This document shows, one piece after another, positions 49,174 to 59,830 of a DNA stretch of 64,000 bases. The notes under the pieces are model-generated. The model ran no database searches and was not told the DNA's origin. It worked only from the letters and a program-made list of their open reading frames with translations. Made by a program: the position numbers and the translations under genes. Position 1 is the first letter of the stretch. The number at the start of each line of letters is the position of its first letter. Origin of the DNA: Eucalyptus grandis (Eukaryota; Streptophyta; Magnoliopsida; Myrtales; Myrtaceae); assembly GCF_016545825.1 (NCBI RefSeq), contig NC_052621.1, positions 15,196,410 to 15,260,409 on the forward strand. The letters run 5' to 3'.

Positions 49174-49187
49174 AAAAATGGGGAGAT
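49174..49187 (+). other. Copia polypurine tract
   Basis: AAAAAATGGGGAGAT lies directly before the 3' LTR start at 49188. Confidence 0.75.
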
Positions 49188-50422
49188 TGTTAGGGAAATC
49201 CCTTATGATGTTTTGAAGATGACAAAATAAATCAAAGGCTACTAACGTGTTTAATAGTTAAGTAATAGACTATGCAGATGATAAAACATGTAAATGATAT
49301 TGTCAAAGTCTAAAGACGGCCAAAAGACTAAACGTAACACATGTCCAAAGTCTATTATGAAGATTTCCAAACTTCAGTGTCAAAGTCTGAAGACTACCAA
49401 ACTTTAGTGTCAAAAGTCTGTTCTACATCAGAAGTCTGCCAACTTTGACAAATTCCAGCCTGAACATAAATGAAAACCCAGAAGACAGACTCTATGCTAA
49501 AGCTAAACTTATCCAGACTATATCCAGACCTTAAAGCTAAATATGTTCAGAAGCAGAATATGCTCAGACTTAGATTGTAAAGTCTATTGCTCTCAGACTT
49601 TACATCCAAAACAAGATAGAACGTAACACAAGCCCTAAATGTATAATGGTTAGTGATATGGTTTGGATTCTACATCAAGATTAATTTGATTGACTTAATC
49701 TAATTGATTGACAATTGGATCTTGAAGACAAGAATTTTCTAAACGAATAAGCTCTACTTATGGAAACCAATATTTTGTTTGTATAGGCGATCAGAATCAA
49801 TTTGGGATTCTACTTTTGTCACTCAACGGCTACTGAATCTTCTTGATCCAATGGGTAGATTGGAAGATGATCCTCGAGATACTGTCCAACGTCTAGTTTA
49901 GAAGTGGAGGAGTATTTAAGGAGATTAAGGGCCGATGAGCAAGTAAGAGACGGAGTGTAGAATTTATAATTCCAAAGTCTAAGCGAACTTCGATTATGCA
50001 TTTGTCTCTTGTGAGCTTAAACGTTTGTGATCATGAGAGAAATACCAAAAAAGTGATTTAGTGAGATAGTTATATCTACTACAAACATGTTTGCACTCAA
50101 AGTTGAAATCTCTTGTTGATTGCATAGTGGAATCCAGCTAGAAGGCTATTAGTAGGGGAGAGTGGACGTAGGCTTGATCTAACCCAAACCACTATAAAAT
50201 ATGTGTTCTTATTCTCTTCCCTGAATTTCTTTATTTTGTTCGTAGTTCTATTTAATTGCAAAAGTCTGATCTCGCTCAAAGTTTGCTACTCTTCAAACTC
50301 AGTTTCAAAAGTCTGTTGTTTTTCAGACTCACTTTCAGAAGAAAAATATTTCTACCGTTCTTTGCAAAAAATTTTCTTCACACTTATTCACCCCCCTCTA
50401 GGTGTTCATACTAGCACTTTCA
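49188..50422 (+). mobile_element. Copia 3' LTR (1235 bp)
   Basis: Starts TGTTAGGGAAATCCC and ends CACTTTCA, close to the 5' LTR in sequence but lacking its GC-rich insertion. Differences between the LTRs are scattered, many of them transitions. Confidence 0.9.
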
Positions 50423-50597
50423 GAATCAATAGACGGAATTGAGTTATATATGGTCATGATTGATAGATAGTACGGATCATGTTGATGGTCTCGAATTGAA
50501 TCGATTGACTAAGTGCATTGATGAATCGATGAATTGAATTCAATTGATTGGTTAAGTATATGAATTATACTAACTTGCATGAAGCAACTAAGGCGAG

Positions 50598-50719
50598 GTA
50601 AGTCCTCTGTCTTGTGTGTGCATAGATTGCCTTTAGGTGTATTTCCTTCTTAATCGGAGTTTAAGGGGTGAACTTACTAAGACATTGTCTCACCCCATCA
50701 AGGCCTCAATATTTTCAAG
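50598..50719 (+). other. Intron-like segment of the split LTR (122 nt)
   Basis: AAGGCGAG|GTAAGTCC at 50598 and ATTTTCAAG ending at 50719, then TCCTTAGATGA. The ATG that follows opens the intact LTR ORF. Confidence 0.55.
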
Positions 50720-50726
50720 TCCTTAG

Positions 50727-51074
50727 ATGACTACTCCTCCTGAGCATTTTGGTCAACCCAAGAAGATCACCAAAAAGATCTCTCAAATTCCTCTCCATGG
50801 GAGCCAAGGAGCCTGGGTCTACAAGCTCGTGAGATCCATTGTCTGGGTTGATGTGGGTCTACCCCGGAGGATACCCCATCAATTCAGATCGTGGTATTGT
50901 TATGGGCGAGGTGGGCCCAGAGAAGGTCCCATACAGGAGTATGAGGTCCCTATGTCGGTGTTAGAGGTTGCTTTTGGCAAGGGTACGGCTGACCCTCCTA
51001 GTGGTGCAGTGGTAGACCCAAGTTCCTCGGAGAAAGAGACCCCGAAGTCTTCAGTTGAGGGTTCGAATGCTTAG
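50727..51074 (+). CDS. LTR-encoded ORF, intact (115 aa), function unknown
   Basis: The ATG at 50727 is the first after the intron-like acceptor, 8 nt downstream, and the frame is open to TAG at 51072. It begins MTTPPEHFGQPKKITKK. Then IPLHG, a central block with VRSIVWVDVGLPRRIPHQF, SWY and REGP, and an acidic Ser/Pro-rich tail ending SSVEGSNA. There is no signal peptide, transmembrane segment or domain I recognise. The central block aligns with the ORFs in the LTRs at 1089-1428 (-), 14147-14505 and 22271-22660, which is why I treat it as a real element gene. It may be expressed as a spliced LTR transcript. The LTR itself is truncated and split, so expression is doubtful. A chance ORF is possible but less likely given the cross-subfamily match. 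Confidence 0.5.
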   Translation: MTTPPEHFGQPKKITKKISQIPLHGSQGAWVYKLVRSIVWVDVGLPRRIPHQFRSWYCYGRGGPREGPIQEYEVPMSVLEVAFGKGTADPPSGAVVDPSSSEKETPKSSVEGSNA

Positions 51075-51240
51075 AGGACTTATAGCCTTTTTGTCTTTTG
51101 TAGACTTGTAAATATAGATTAGTATTATATATGACCTAGTCTGTTGTGTATATAAGTGTGGTTTGGTTTCAAAATTTTGGCCCTGCTCTTCTATCACATC
51201 TTTGTGTTGTTTGAAATTTATTTAATTGATTGTTTGAGAA

Positions 51241-54200
51241 ATAAGGCTTAAGGGTCTGCCTGCATGTTTAATTCTTGTTGATGCATGTGGATGTTAGATG
51301 TATGTTAACATACAATGCTTGATTTCACGGGACAATCTTAGGATTCACCTAGAATTGTCTTAAGAACTTATAAGCATTAGTAGCCATGCCAGAACACAAA
51401 TGGTCACTAATAGCTATAAGTCATAAGAAGGAATTGAGGTAGTGTCTAAAGGGACCAACACATGAATTGCAAATGCCGACCCCAAGGCCCAAACTTGGTC
51501 AATTATGGACTTTGCTTCAATTGTTTGATTGTCCTTAATTGTTCCTTGTGCTTTTGATTGTTTTATTGTGAATGATTGTTTTATTGTATGTATCTAGTCC
51601 TAGTTCTTAGATTAGAATTAGATTAGGATCTCGGAGGTGGAGCTCATCAAGACATGAAGATGATAGAAGGTCGATATCCATTCCGATCATATTATTGTAT
51701 CTATTTTCCCCCATATATGTTTTGGGTTTCTATATTTATAAAAACACCTGACGAGATGTGAATTTATTGCTTTCACTTTATTTTTGCTCATTGTTTAGGG
51801 TTGCATGTTACATTTATCGCTTTTCTTACTGCTTACTTGGTTACTTAGTTACCATATCGTCTTTAAATTCAATTGTGTGTTTTCTTTTCTTTTCCTTGGA
51901 AATAGAAGCGCATGAAATCAATCATCCATGCATGATCAATTAGTTTAGATTCATCAATCCCGAAAAGATAAAAAGAAATGCATGGACACCTTAGGTAACA
52001 TGACAAATCATTAGGGACTGAAAGGGCGCTAATAGAAATATTAGCATAACCTAAGTTCTTGAACCTAGATATCTAGTTGCGTAGAAATCGAGAGACAACT
52101 CTCGACCTTTTTTTGTCAACTACCATCTTTTTTTTTTTTAGGTTGTCTAAACAACTAGTTAATAAATGAACCCGTCATGATGGGTATGGAACTCGACGAG
52201 GTTTACTGTGGTCTAGTGTACTCACTATAGAAAGTTCCTAATGGATAAAGTGATGCCATCCATGGGGAGCAAATACTAATGGGAGGGCCGCCATAGTGAA
52301 GGTACTTCTAAATCTAATATTCACACCAGACCTCCTACTTCAATGTTTGTCGCTTGTGTACAGGTAGGGATCGCAACACCTTCCGCTATTATGTGGGGTA
52401 CGAGCTTGGGAGAGCTCGCGACCGTGTACGAGGGAACTCACAATGGTTTGTCTCAAAAGGTAAAGTGAGGACGTTTTTTGGAATACAAACCGTGAGGGAA
52501 TTCTCATGATCAAGTCACGACATATGGGAGTGGCCATCATTCTATTAGAACTCTATTAGAAAACTCAAGTAAAATGTAGGAGCACATTTTACTTCTGTGG
52601 AATAGAGAATCATGAAGATGACAACTTGGTTTCATTAAATAAATCTATTGTCCTTTCGATACATTTTCTATTTGTTTCAATTTTTTTTTCAAGCAATCTT
52701 GCTCAATTTTAATCCTCACACACTAACATGTGATAGATGATCATGTGGGTGTGCAAACAAATAATATAACACTCAATAATCAAAGCAGTAAACAAATTGA
52801 TTGAAAAAGAAAGAAACTTGATGTGCTAAGCAAATTAATCAAACCTACATTAACATGTAATGCAAATTAATTCTTTTTGGTTCTTTCTTGTTTATAATAA
52901 ATTTGACTTAATTTAAATGTTGTCACTATATGAATTCTAACTTAATATGCATTGATGAACTAACATGAAATCTAAATAGATATGTATGCCATGTTATAAT
53001 TTCAACATACAGTGTGTAACTATAACATGCACAATTTGCAACCTAAGAAATGGCTGAGTCGAGTGTACTAGTGACAAAGATTAGCTCAAGATCATTCCAA
53101 GAATTGGCCATGGACTGCTCGGCCTAATTGGAAGGGTAACTAAGAGATTAATCGTGTTCTAATCAAATAATTGGCCATGGACAAATGCAATGACCATGCA
53201 AGTGGACTCAAGCCATTTGGCCAATGGACGGCTACCTGATCATAGGGGTTGGTCAAGGGATGGTCATATATCACCACGGATCGATGGGCGATCATGAATT
53301 GTTCTCAAACAATTGTGTTCCCATCGTGGGTGATTCTGCTCGGTCATGTACCAACCGTGGACAATCATGAGTCAACCTAGTACAACCGTGTGTCAATTAC
53401 GGATTGACCATTTCAAACACCCACATGACAATCGAGAGTCAGCATGGATCAGGCCTTGGGCTGGTCCAAGAGCCGGTCTGCTCCACTAGAGCCGATCAAC
53501 TTAGCCGAGAAGGCAAATTTTGCCTATGACAACCACACCAAGGGTGGCTTTGCCACAAACCTCGAGTGTGTTGGAATGGTCAATAGGGGATGTACACAAA
53601 TAGCTCTTACTTGATCTCGGTTGTACTTTCAATGGCTCATTTCCCATGTTTGTCATATTCTTTGGAAATGGACAATTGAGAACATTCTAAAACCTCCTAG
53701 GTCATTCATGAAAGGGCGTGACTCATCACCTTAGATGGACACTTCCAAATTTGGTAATCATTATGGGGATTATGTAAAGGACTCTTGACGAATGTACCAA
53801 TAAGAAGGAGACACCATGGCCAATTATTACCATCCTAAGGCCTTGCCACATAACCATCTTTAGGGTTTCACCTATTCAAAGTGACTTATTCTTCAAGAAT
53901 AGGTCAAGTACTTAAGTGGACTAATTGGAAAAGAACTTGGTAGAATATTCTAGAAGACTAAAACTTGAAAAGCAAGTTTTTAATTTAGGCATGTGCTAAA
54001 TATCAAAGTCTCATGATTAACCAAATCTAGGCATTTAATGAGAATGGTGAGTCATTGACTTAGGTGTCCATGGAAATATGGTCATCATTACTACAAGATT
54101 CTCCTTGGAGAACAAGTAGGTCAAGTCATAATAGCATAGTGTAAGTGGTCCAATGGGAGGGAAACAAGTAAGCCTTCCATTATTCTTATAGGTCATTAGG

Positions 54201-54689
54201 TGTGCCATCTTTCCAAATAGGCTTGCCACCTTGCAATTTAAACTTGCCACTTTGACTTTATAGCTATGCCACTCCAAGAAAAGGTGATTTGGTCATTTGG
54301 ACAAGCAATGATGAGGATGGTGTCTATAAATAGAATAAGCCCCTCATTCATTTCCATCATTTGATCTCTCTTGTCATTCATGCGCCATTTTTTCCTTTCT
54401 TTCTTTTCTCCTAGTCCTGCACCACCACCCCTCATCAAGCCACTAGCCCTTGCTTTCAATATGTCCATCCAAGTATGTAAGATCCCTAATTCTCCTTCAG
54501 AATGGTAGACTCCATTATTGAGTCTAGTTAGGTGCTCGCCCGTTCAATTTTTGGGTAAATGTAAGATCTTTTGTATGGTTTGCTCATGCTTGTGCTTGAA
54601 TGTATGCTTGAGTCGTTCACACTCGGAATGAAGCCAAGGTTCATTTGGGTTGAGTTCAACACAAGGCAAGGTCACCCAAGTCCATGAGG
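51241..54689. other. Unassigned repeat-like intergenic DNA
   Basis: No gene supported. 51300-52700 is AT-rich. 53000-54450 is rich in 'ggtcatg', 'tggtca' and 'gccaatgg' words, with a composition like the LTR blocks, and probably belongs to the diverged LTR-like unit that follows. A minus-strand frame at 54238-54468 has no domain. Confidence 0.4.
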
Positions 54690-55110
54690 CAAGGTCATCC
54701 AAGGCCACAAAGCCGTTGATCGACATTAAAGCATGCCGATCCAAGTCTCATTTAGTATAGGGACCACCAAAGGTCAAGAGGTCTTGGATCAACATTAAGG
54801 CATGCCGATTTTGAGTCTTAATCAGCACTAAGATCACCTAAGCCCATAAGGTCTTGGTAAGGCACTAAAGCATGTCGATCCTATGTCTTGATCGGTGCGG
54901 GGATTTTGTGCTTGAAGTTCGAATTAAGTCACGAATAAAGAGTCATTCACGGCATGAAATATGCTCATGCTAAGTCGAAGCTAAGGTCCAACGAGCTTAG
55001 GATCTTCATGAAGCGAGGTTTCCTCAAGCCTTGAGGTCTTGGATTGGCATTGAGGCATGTCATTTCCAAGCCTTATTCGGTGCGGGGATCAACGCTAAGT
55101 GTTCGGTTCA
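54690..55110 (+). repeat. Degenerate tandem array, about 70-80 bp, in the LTR-like block
   Basis: Units share 'gcatgccgatc', 'aggtcttggat' and 'ggtgcggggat'. Recurrences of 'aa(a/g)gcatg(c/t)cgat' lie near 54730, 54789 and 54868, and a related 'gaggcatgtcat' near 55042. Confidence 0.65.
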
Positions 55111-56019
55111 AGTCACGGATTAAGGATCATTCCTGACATGTTGTATAGTGTAGTACTAGGATTCATGGCACACACATATGAATGAGCACATCTTCTAGCC
55201 ATGTATGAGTTGGCTAAGAAAAATAAAAAAAGATAAGAACCAACTTGTGTGATGCACTTGTGTGTGCATTTAAAGAGGAAAAAGCATCCATCGTCACATA
55301 GCATTGGTGGCGATACCTCGTTCATGGAATGAAATGCCCTGATTGAACTAGGATGCTTAGGTCTTGTGCCTGGAACTCTAAGGAAGCTAGCCCTAAATAG
55401 TTTTGGTTGAGCCGAGATGCCCTAATCAAGCTAGAAACCTAGCAAAATGCTCGAAGCCCCAATTGAGCTGGGAAGGCCTAGTCGAGCCAAGATGATAGTA
55501 AAAGAATCATTTTATGAGTATCGATTATTCATAAGCATGATATGTTGATGTGCTCATTTTTAAGCCAATGGTAGTTTTGCGTGGACATCGTGTATTTAGT
55601 CAAGGCATGGCAAGTAATTTGCTATTGATTTGTCATCGACATTGTTTGTAAATGTTGTACTTCCTAGTAGAAAACTAGGAATTTTACTTACTAAGCTCCC
55701 AAAACTCACTCCTTCATTTTTCAAACTTCTAGGCATGGAAACCCATGTCAATTTTGAGAGCTACGGTCATGCTAGAGGAGATAGGAATCCCCCTAACCTA
55801 TGTGGAAACTTGTAATGTGATGTAAAAAGGAAAAAAAAAATGACCCGTAAAGAAAGGGCTTGTAAATGTACCATTGTAATATAAAGTAGTATATTCCGTG
55901 TAATGTATGTCCCAATCTTCTAGCTATTATTTGTCTTGAGAGTTGTTTGTCCACTTTTCCACATGTGCTTATTAATAAGATAAAAACAATTGGGAAGGCG
56001 TCGAGCCTAGGACGTTGCA
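54690..56019 (+). mobile_element. Diverged LTR-like block (subfamily D), truncated
   Basis: The tail parallels the Tekay-type LTR end in order: 'ttttacttactaagctcccaaaactcactcc', a short ATG frame (METHVNFESYGHARGDRN), 'cttgtaaatgtacc', 'ccacatgtgcttattaataag', 'caattgggaaggcgtcgagcctaggacgttgca'. It stops at about 56019 before a GTGACA end. The 5' limit is not visible. Assignment is by block order rather than close identity. Confidence 0.5.
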
Positions 56020-56536
56020 AAAATAACCCCTACCGCTCAAGACTCTAGAAATGGGGTTGGGTCCATTCAATCAACATTTGATCTCAAAGCCACGTGCAAT
56101 TTCAAAGTAGCATATGCAATCTTCATAAGCAACGTGCATTTTCTAAGCAAGCATGTAATTTCATCACAACATGCATTTCCATACATTTATGCATCATATA
56201 ATTTCACCGTAGATTTGCATAATCATGGCACATTCGAGTCAAATGCAATATTTTGGTTTATCATGCAATGACGTGCAATCATCTAATTCTATATATTGAA
56301 TTCTATATAACATACTCTATCAATCAGTACTTCAAGAGTTCGGTCAAACATATTCCCTGCATAAACACCAAATTCTTCAAAGAAAGATGGAGTCGGTTTA
56401 AAAATATTATTTTCAAATATTATCTATGATTTACAAAATCCTTATAGAAAATAGTCATGGGCAAGGGTTTTGGTTCATGGACCAATAGCCTTCGAGAACT
56501 CAACCCTTGCAGCCCATTCAGATCAATCCCCGCAAG
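56020..56536. other. Unassigned AT-rich DNA
   Basis: Rich in 'gcatgcaat' words and without any recognised gene or element boundary. Confidence 0.4.
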
Positions 56537-58155
56537 CTGCATTTGGTCATTTGGATTTCGATTATGACAATATTGGATAGGATAGGATAGGATAGAATAT
56601 GAAAGTCAGGGATTTTGCTACATCCTATTTACTATTTGGTGAGTTACAATAATAAAATTGAAATATCCTATCCTATCAATAGTTTAGTATTTACGACATA
56701 TTAATCTAAATGAACTGGAAAATGCACAAACAAATTTAGTTAGAGAGAGAAATATGACTATTCACTTTTGTGATTATGAAAAATATAGTGCTTTGACTCC
56801 CATGTTACTTTCATGAAACTCCAACATGTACCCCAAAGTTTTGGAGAAAGAGTTTCAACTCTCTTGTAGTTTTCGTGGACTTTTGACGTGAACTAGAGAG
56901 CTACAACAAATGAGAAGAAGCTTCAACTCTCTTGTCATTTTTGTGAAACATTTACGTGAACTAAAATACCAAAGAGAAGTCACGAAACTTCAGCATGAAT
57001 CAGAGATACATAAGAGAAGGAGAAGGAAAGAGTAGGTTTTGTTTTAGAAATTTCATTGCCCCTCATTTTCTTAGAACTAAATAGATCCTTTTAAAGTTTG
57101 AATTTGTTCATTTAAAATATGGGTTCTTCTACTTCATTTTTATTTTTATTTTTTTATTACCCATTTCCATACCAACCCAAGATATGCTTATTGGTCTATA
57201 TGTATTAATGAGTGGCAATTGCCAAGGTATTTGTAAAAATAGGTATAAATGCCTTATGATTTGGTTTCTTTTTATCATGCTTATTTCTTTTTTTGTTTTC
57301 CACAAAAATTAAATCATTAAAAAAGAATAGTTAACTCCTTCTTTTCAATTTTACTTCTATTGTTCATTTGGGTTTGTAGCCAATGGAAAAGTAAGAGCGA
57401 TCATATGATACGTCTTGATGATGAAGCTTATCCTTCATCATCTTACTAGCCAATCTTAACCCCTATTATTTGGAGATAGTATCTAGTATTCAAAGTTTGC
57501 CTCAATTTGATACTACTATCGTAGCCCACACCGAAACAATGCTTTACCCCTAAATATCCAGTCAACTAATGCACCTCAACGCATTTTGGGGAGAACCAAC
57601 TAGCTCTAGGTTCGAGTGACATTTCATCCCTAACAACAACTCATCTATTGATTCTTCAACATTAGTCAGTTTAGACTTCCACTTAGTTTCAATCAAGATT
57701 TCTCCATCTCTTTTTATTTATTTATTCCCTTCCATCATTTCTCAATAAATTTTTTATCGAATATTAAAATATACTATTATACCTAAAATATGTAATATAT
57801 ATACACAAAATATATATTATAGAGTAGAAGAAATTCAAATATATAAATAGAAATAGGAATAAATAAAAATGGAAATTTTAGTTTTTTTGTTATTTTGAAT
57901 TATCTTTTTAATATTTAATTTCAAGTATTATTTATATTTAATTATTATTTTAATTATATTATTTAAGAAATATGTTATTCAAGAAAATAGCTTTTTATAC
58001 CATGAATATAGGAAATGTTATCCACATTTATTTCACTTCTCCCATGAGACAGTTGCATCCATGTTATATTCAACTTATATCCAACTTTCTCATATCTTGG
58101 GCAAGAACCAAACATAGAATAGGATCTTGACCTTTTTCCTAGTTACCAAATGTAG
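56537..58155. mobile_element. Possible terminal-inverted-repeat element (non-coding)
   Basis: CTGCATTTGGTCATTTGG at 56537 is roughly mirrored by a right end whose reverse complement reads CTACATTTGGTAACTAGG (58138-58155). Short GGATA repeats lie near the left end (56573-56593) and inverted 'atcctatcctatc' follows at 56669. There is no transposase, the interior is very AT-rich, and I found no target duplication. The class is uncertain. Confidence 0.35.
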
Positions 58156-58349
58156 TTCAGCGTATGAATCACCAACGGATTCTTTGTATCTACAAACAAT
58201 ACATCAACCAAACACGAGAGAACCTCAAGTGAGAGCAAAACCCAAACTTTGGAGATTAAAATCACAAGACCAAGAGAGTAGATTAAACTTACCTTAGGAA
58301 AAATGTGAAATGAAAGCCCCATATCAATAGGAAATTTCTCAAATATAAG

Positions 58350-58550
58350 GGGAACCCTTCGAAGGACGAGTGCGACCTTTTGAAGGGTTAAAATAGCCTT
58401 GCGAAAGGCTTGCCCGGCCCTTCAGACTTCAAAGGGTCGTCATGGCCTTTCAAAGGGCTATTTGAGTGGAGCTATTCAGGCCTTCTGAAGGGCCGAAATG
58501 GCCTTTCGAAAAGTCGGAATGGCTCTTTGAAGAACTAGCTCGGCCTAGCA
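58350..58550. repeat. Palindromic 'cctttcgaaagg' array
   Basis: Recurrent near-palindromes of the form GGCCTTTCGAAAGG / CCTTTTGAAGGG / CCTTCTGAAGGGCC, spaced about 20-40 bp apart, e.g. near 58355, 58376, 58395, 58448, 58481 and 58501. The region is GC-richer than its surroundings and can form many small hairpins. Confidence 0.7.
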
Positions 58551-58596
58551 CCGCACGATCCTAGGTTGGCACAGGGCTAGGCCTCCCTTGCAACCA

Positions 58597-59127
58597 TCAC
58601 GAGGTAGTCGCATGCAGGCCAAGCTTACTGCCACCATTTCTTTTTTGAATTGAAAATTTAAATATGCATTTTCTTGGAGATTTGACCCAACTTTGACCGC
58701 TCACTTCTATCTCGTCTACCATCTGATCGGCCAAATTATTTGCACCTACAGAAAGTTTGCCAACTAAATCTTCCCAAAAGGCGGTCCAATTTCCCAAGAA
58801 AGTGTCAGGATCACGATGAATTTCCACGGTTGAGGCAAATAGACCATCAAGGTAAAAAGTTGTCATTTCTTCTTCTAGAAAACTTTGATTGACGTGATTC
58901 TGGAGACATTTGAAAGCCCATGACCAAATCCATGAAATCTCATCGCTCAATCTGTGTATGTTATGCCTTGATCCTCCGAGCACGTGTCTATCCCTCCTTG
59001 ATCGATTAAATTGCGACATTCCACGACTCGTCGCCGACCCATTCATTTTAATATGCATGTGGAAGCGAATTACTAATCCCCTAATAGTAACAAATGTGGG
59101 ATAGTAAAGCAAGACAACGAATTTCAA
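58597..59127 (-). other. 176-codon minus-strand ORF of unknown nature
   Basis: The longest uninterrupted frame in the last 6 kb. Its first third (59127 to 58959) is antisense-frame translation of the LTR end. The rest (58958 to 58597) reads e.g. FKCLQNHVNQSFLEEEMTTF and NWTAFWEDLVGKLSVGANN, helical-looking and Trp-containing, but with no family I recognise. It may be a relic of an older element or an exon fragment joined to the LTR by chance. Confidence 0.25.
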
Positions 59128-59278
59128 ATCAACACATTATAAGAACCCATAATCCGGTTTACAATTAGAGGCCAACTCTAGGATCTAAGTATAGGAAGTC
59201 TATCTTCGAAAGAATTTCTGAACCATGCATTCTCCTAATCCTTCCACCTAAAGCTTCGGGATTCTTTACCTTAGGGAC

Positions 59279-59402
59279 CTGAAAATTTTATCTCATAACG
59301 GGTTAAGACGGCGTCTCAGCAAGTTCAACCCCCTAAGACCTGACTAGGAAGAAAGTACGCCCAAAGGGCTACCTAACCACAATCATGAGTCGGAGGACTT
59401 AT
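59279..59402 (-). other. Intron-like segment of the LTR (124 nt, donor mutated)
   Basis: Minus strand: GGCCAAG|ATAAGT at 59402 (GT changed to AT) and AATTTTCAG ending at 59279 before GTCCCTAAGG. Confidence 0.45.
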
Positions 59403-59619
59403 CTTGGCCTCAATTCCTTCCTGCAAGTTGATATAGTTCAAATGACCATCCAATCAATCATTTCACAAATCAATTCATTCACTCGGATCGAACCGTCAAC
59501 CAATCAATTCAGTCGATTCCATGTCATCAAGACCATTCCTCGGTCATCTTAATCAATACTATCTATAAAGTCCGATCATAATCAGGACTACTCACTTTAA
59601 GCCAATAATAGATAGTATA

Positions 59620-59830
59620 GCTCGCCAGGAGCTGCCAGATACACTGATTTAATATATTCATTATGCTCGCCAGGAGCTGCCAAATCCACTAATCTGATAT
59701 ATTCATTATGCTCGCTAGAAGCTGCCAGATCCATTGATCTGATATATTTATTATGCTTGCCAAAAGCTGCCTTAATTATCGATATAGTAATATGCTCGCT
59801 GAAGCTGCTAGATCAACTAATCTGATATAT
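59620..59830 (-). repeat. About 57-bp tandem array in the LTR ('ctcgccaggagctgcc')
   Basis: Four to five units with CTCGCCAGGAGCTGCCAGAT and 'ctgatatattcattatg', starting near 59620, 59667, 59711, 59755 and 59791. Same LTR position as the other arrays, but a different unit. Confidence 0.8.

Larger units (their letters stand above)
44122..50422 (+). mobile_element. Ty1/Copia-type gag-only LTR retrotransposon (TR-GAG-like)
   Basis: TGTTAGGGAAATCCC at 44122 and CACTTTCA at 50422, flanked by AAATC (44117-44121) and GAATC (50423-50427), one mismatch. Two LTRs, a PBS, a Copia-type gag with zinc knuckle, then about 2.1 kb of AT-rich DNA with no protease, integrase, RT or RNase H that I can read in any frame, then PPT and 3' LTR. 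'gggggag' motifs recur at 48505, 48570 and 48950. Such gag-bearing, pol-less elements need enzymes from an autonomous partner. Confidence 0.85.
41948..51240 (+). mobile_element. Plus-strand LTR (same subfamily as 827-3770), split by a Copia element
   Basis: Parts are 41948-44121 and 50423-51240. The left terminus is missing by about 85 bp (alignment begins at 'aactagtctatct') and the right terminus is lost after about 51240. It carries the 'cagcttgtgagag' array (43850-44100), the GC-rich block near 42900-43290, the intron-like segment and the intact LTR ORF. No Gypsy internal DNA is attached. Confidence 0.85.

Noticed and set aside
56537..58155. Autonomous DNA transposon
   Set aside because: Terminal similarity is weak, no target duplication was found and there is no transposase. 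It is kept only as a low-confidence non-coding element.
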